The notes under the pieces were generated by a model. The model saw only the letters and a list, made by a program, of their open reading frames with translations, did no database searches and was not told the DNA's origin. 64,000 nt of DNA from Acetobacter senegalensis. GTDB taxonomy: Bacteria > Pseudomonadota > Alphaproteobacteria > Acetobacterales > Acetobacteraceae. Position 1 is the first letter of the stretch; every line of letters begins with the position of its first letter. The stretch covers positions 1 to 64,000 of the forward strand of contig NZ_LHZU01000140.1 in assembly GCF_001580995.1 (NCBI RefSeq). The letters are read 5' to 3'. A program made the translations under genes and the position numbers. Positions 63,241 to 64,000 of this stretch are shown piece after piece.

Positions 63241-64000
63241 GTGTCATCATCCATTCAGCGACGTGACTTGATAAAGGTTGGGGCCGGGGCCACCCTGGCC
63301 TCTCTGGCCAGCGGTGTTGTGAGCAAGGCCAGAGCCGAAGGGCTGAATGGTGCAGTCGGCGCGTTTGATGATGGTACGGTACGTCAGATTGCCAAGCAGC
63401 TTGCCAGTGCGCCTTATAAGGCGCCGGATCAGTCTTTGCCCAAGGCCATTGATAATCTGAATTTTGATCAGTTCCGCAGCATTGCCTACCGTGAGGAAAA
63501 GGCACTGTGGCACGGCGAGAATCTGGCCTTTGATGCTGAATTTTTCCCGCGTGGCTTTCTCTACCGTCCCCGGATTGAAATTTATGAAGTGAAGGATGGT
63601 CAGTCCGCCGTTGTTCCTTACACGCCGGACCTGTTCTCCTACGGTGATCCCTCCCTTGAGGTCACGGATGATCTCGGGTTTGCGGGGCTGCGTCTGCGCA
63701 CGGCCATCAATACGCCGGGTGTGATGGAAGAATTCTGCGTATTTCTGGGGGCCTCCTACTTCCGGGCTGTCGGCAAGGGGCAGAATTACGGTCTTTCCGC
63801 CCGCGGCTTTGCTGATGGCACGGGTGACCCAAAAGGCGAGGAGTTCGCGCTGTTCCGTGCCTTCTGGCTGGAAAAGCCGCAGCCCAATGTGCAGTCCATT
63901 GTGATCCATGCGTTGCTGGACAGTCCTTCCCTGGCCGGAGCGTTCCGTTTCACCATCCGCCCGGGTGACACCACGGTGTTTGATGTGCAGTCCGCCATTT
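63241..64000 (+). CDS. Glucan biosynthesis protein, OpgG/OpgD (MdoG) family, partial
   Basis: The first 253 codons of a periplasmic protein of osmoregulated periplasmic glucan synthesis; the 3' end is outside the window. The N-terminus SSSIQRRDLIKVGAGATLAS is a twin-arginine signal, as in OpgD. Family segments include FDQFRSIAYREEKALW, FFPRGFLYRPRIEIYEV and FCVFLGASYFRAVGKGQNYGLSARG. The GTG at 63241 has GGGAG 6 nt upstream; in-frame ATGs at 63208 and 63226 lie before that site and are less likely. Tat export favours OpgD over OpgG but the two cannot be firmly separated here. Confidence 0.9.
   Translation, partial: MSSSIQRRDLIKVGAGATLASLASGVVSKARAEGLNGAVGAFDDGTVRQIAKQLASAPYKAPDQSLPKAIDNLNFDQFRSIAYREEKALWHGENLAFDAEFFPRGFLYRPRIEIYEVKDGQSAVVPYTPDLFSYGDPSLEVTDDLGFAGLRLRTAINTPGVMEEFCVFLGASYFRAVGKGQNYGLSARGFADGTGDPKGEEFALFRAFWLEKPQPNVQSIVIHALLDSPSLAGAFRFTIRPGDTTVFDVQSAI

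Overview
The window reads as chromosomal DNA of an acetic acid bacterium, most likely Acetobacter. The best single clue is an alpha-amino-acid ester hydrolase (33329-35344) whose catalytic triad falls at the residue numbers known from the Acetobacter turbidans enzyme. A direct ubiquinone succinate dehydrogenase operon, ethanol/aldehyde/mannitol dehydrogenases, an ALA-synthase type HemA, Zwf without a nearby phosphofructokinase, and alphaproteobacterial signatures (GTTC-N7-GTTC LexA box before recA, hemE next to maf) fit this. No transposase, integrase, phage gene or CRISPR array was seen; it looks like core chromosome.

Layout. 1-5925: mainly leftward genes, namely a glycine-rich secreted protein, tRNA-Pro, a LOG-family hydrolase, an MFS carrier and the overlapping hemE-HAD-hemJ operon, with one rightward Nudix gene. 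5926-6390: a probable replication origin between hemE and maf, marked by an AT-rich stretch, degenerate DnaA boxes and a dense, apparently undescribed cluster of GTAC tetramers that runs into the maf coding sequence. 6296-31260: maf, tRNA-Ala, Bcr-type transporter, amidohydrolase, a leftward housekeeping block (lipoprotein, Trm112-like, Lon-N domain, thioredoxin-TPR), uvrA, a beta-propeller, aldA with divergent LysR gene, FAH, M61 peptidase, a DUF2075 ATPase, an Nfu-nitroreductase-tsaB-rimI run, purD and xseA.

31360-47401: lipoprotein, tRNA-Leu, serC, the ester hydrolase, a second creatininase-family protein, the adhP-aldehyde dehydrogenase pair, mannitol dehydrogenase, zwf, asd and sdhCDAB. 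47636-64000: a GT-C membrane protein, an acetyltransferase, a phosphatase, an EamA exporter, a leftward operon of transketolase-like protein-gap-pgk, a lipoprotein, hemA, a DsbA-like oxidoreductase, a gamma-glutamyltransferase-like lipoprotein, SOS-controlled recA, a small acetyltransferase, a ModE-type HTH protein and the start of an OpgG-family gene.

Together the genes cover haem synthesis (hemA, hemE, hemJ), lower glycolysis and pentose phosphate entry, respiration, alcohol/aldehyde oxidation, DNA repair and periplasmic hydrolysis. The observations most worth following are the GTAC-rich origin, two proteins that keep a fold but lose catalytic residues (transketolase-like and GGT-like), a C11 homopolymer inside xseA, and two non-coding intervals with strong inverted repeats. 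Starts were moved downstream of the longest reading frame wherever a ribosome binding site or family alignment supported it.
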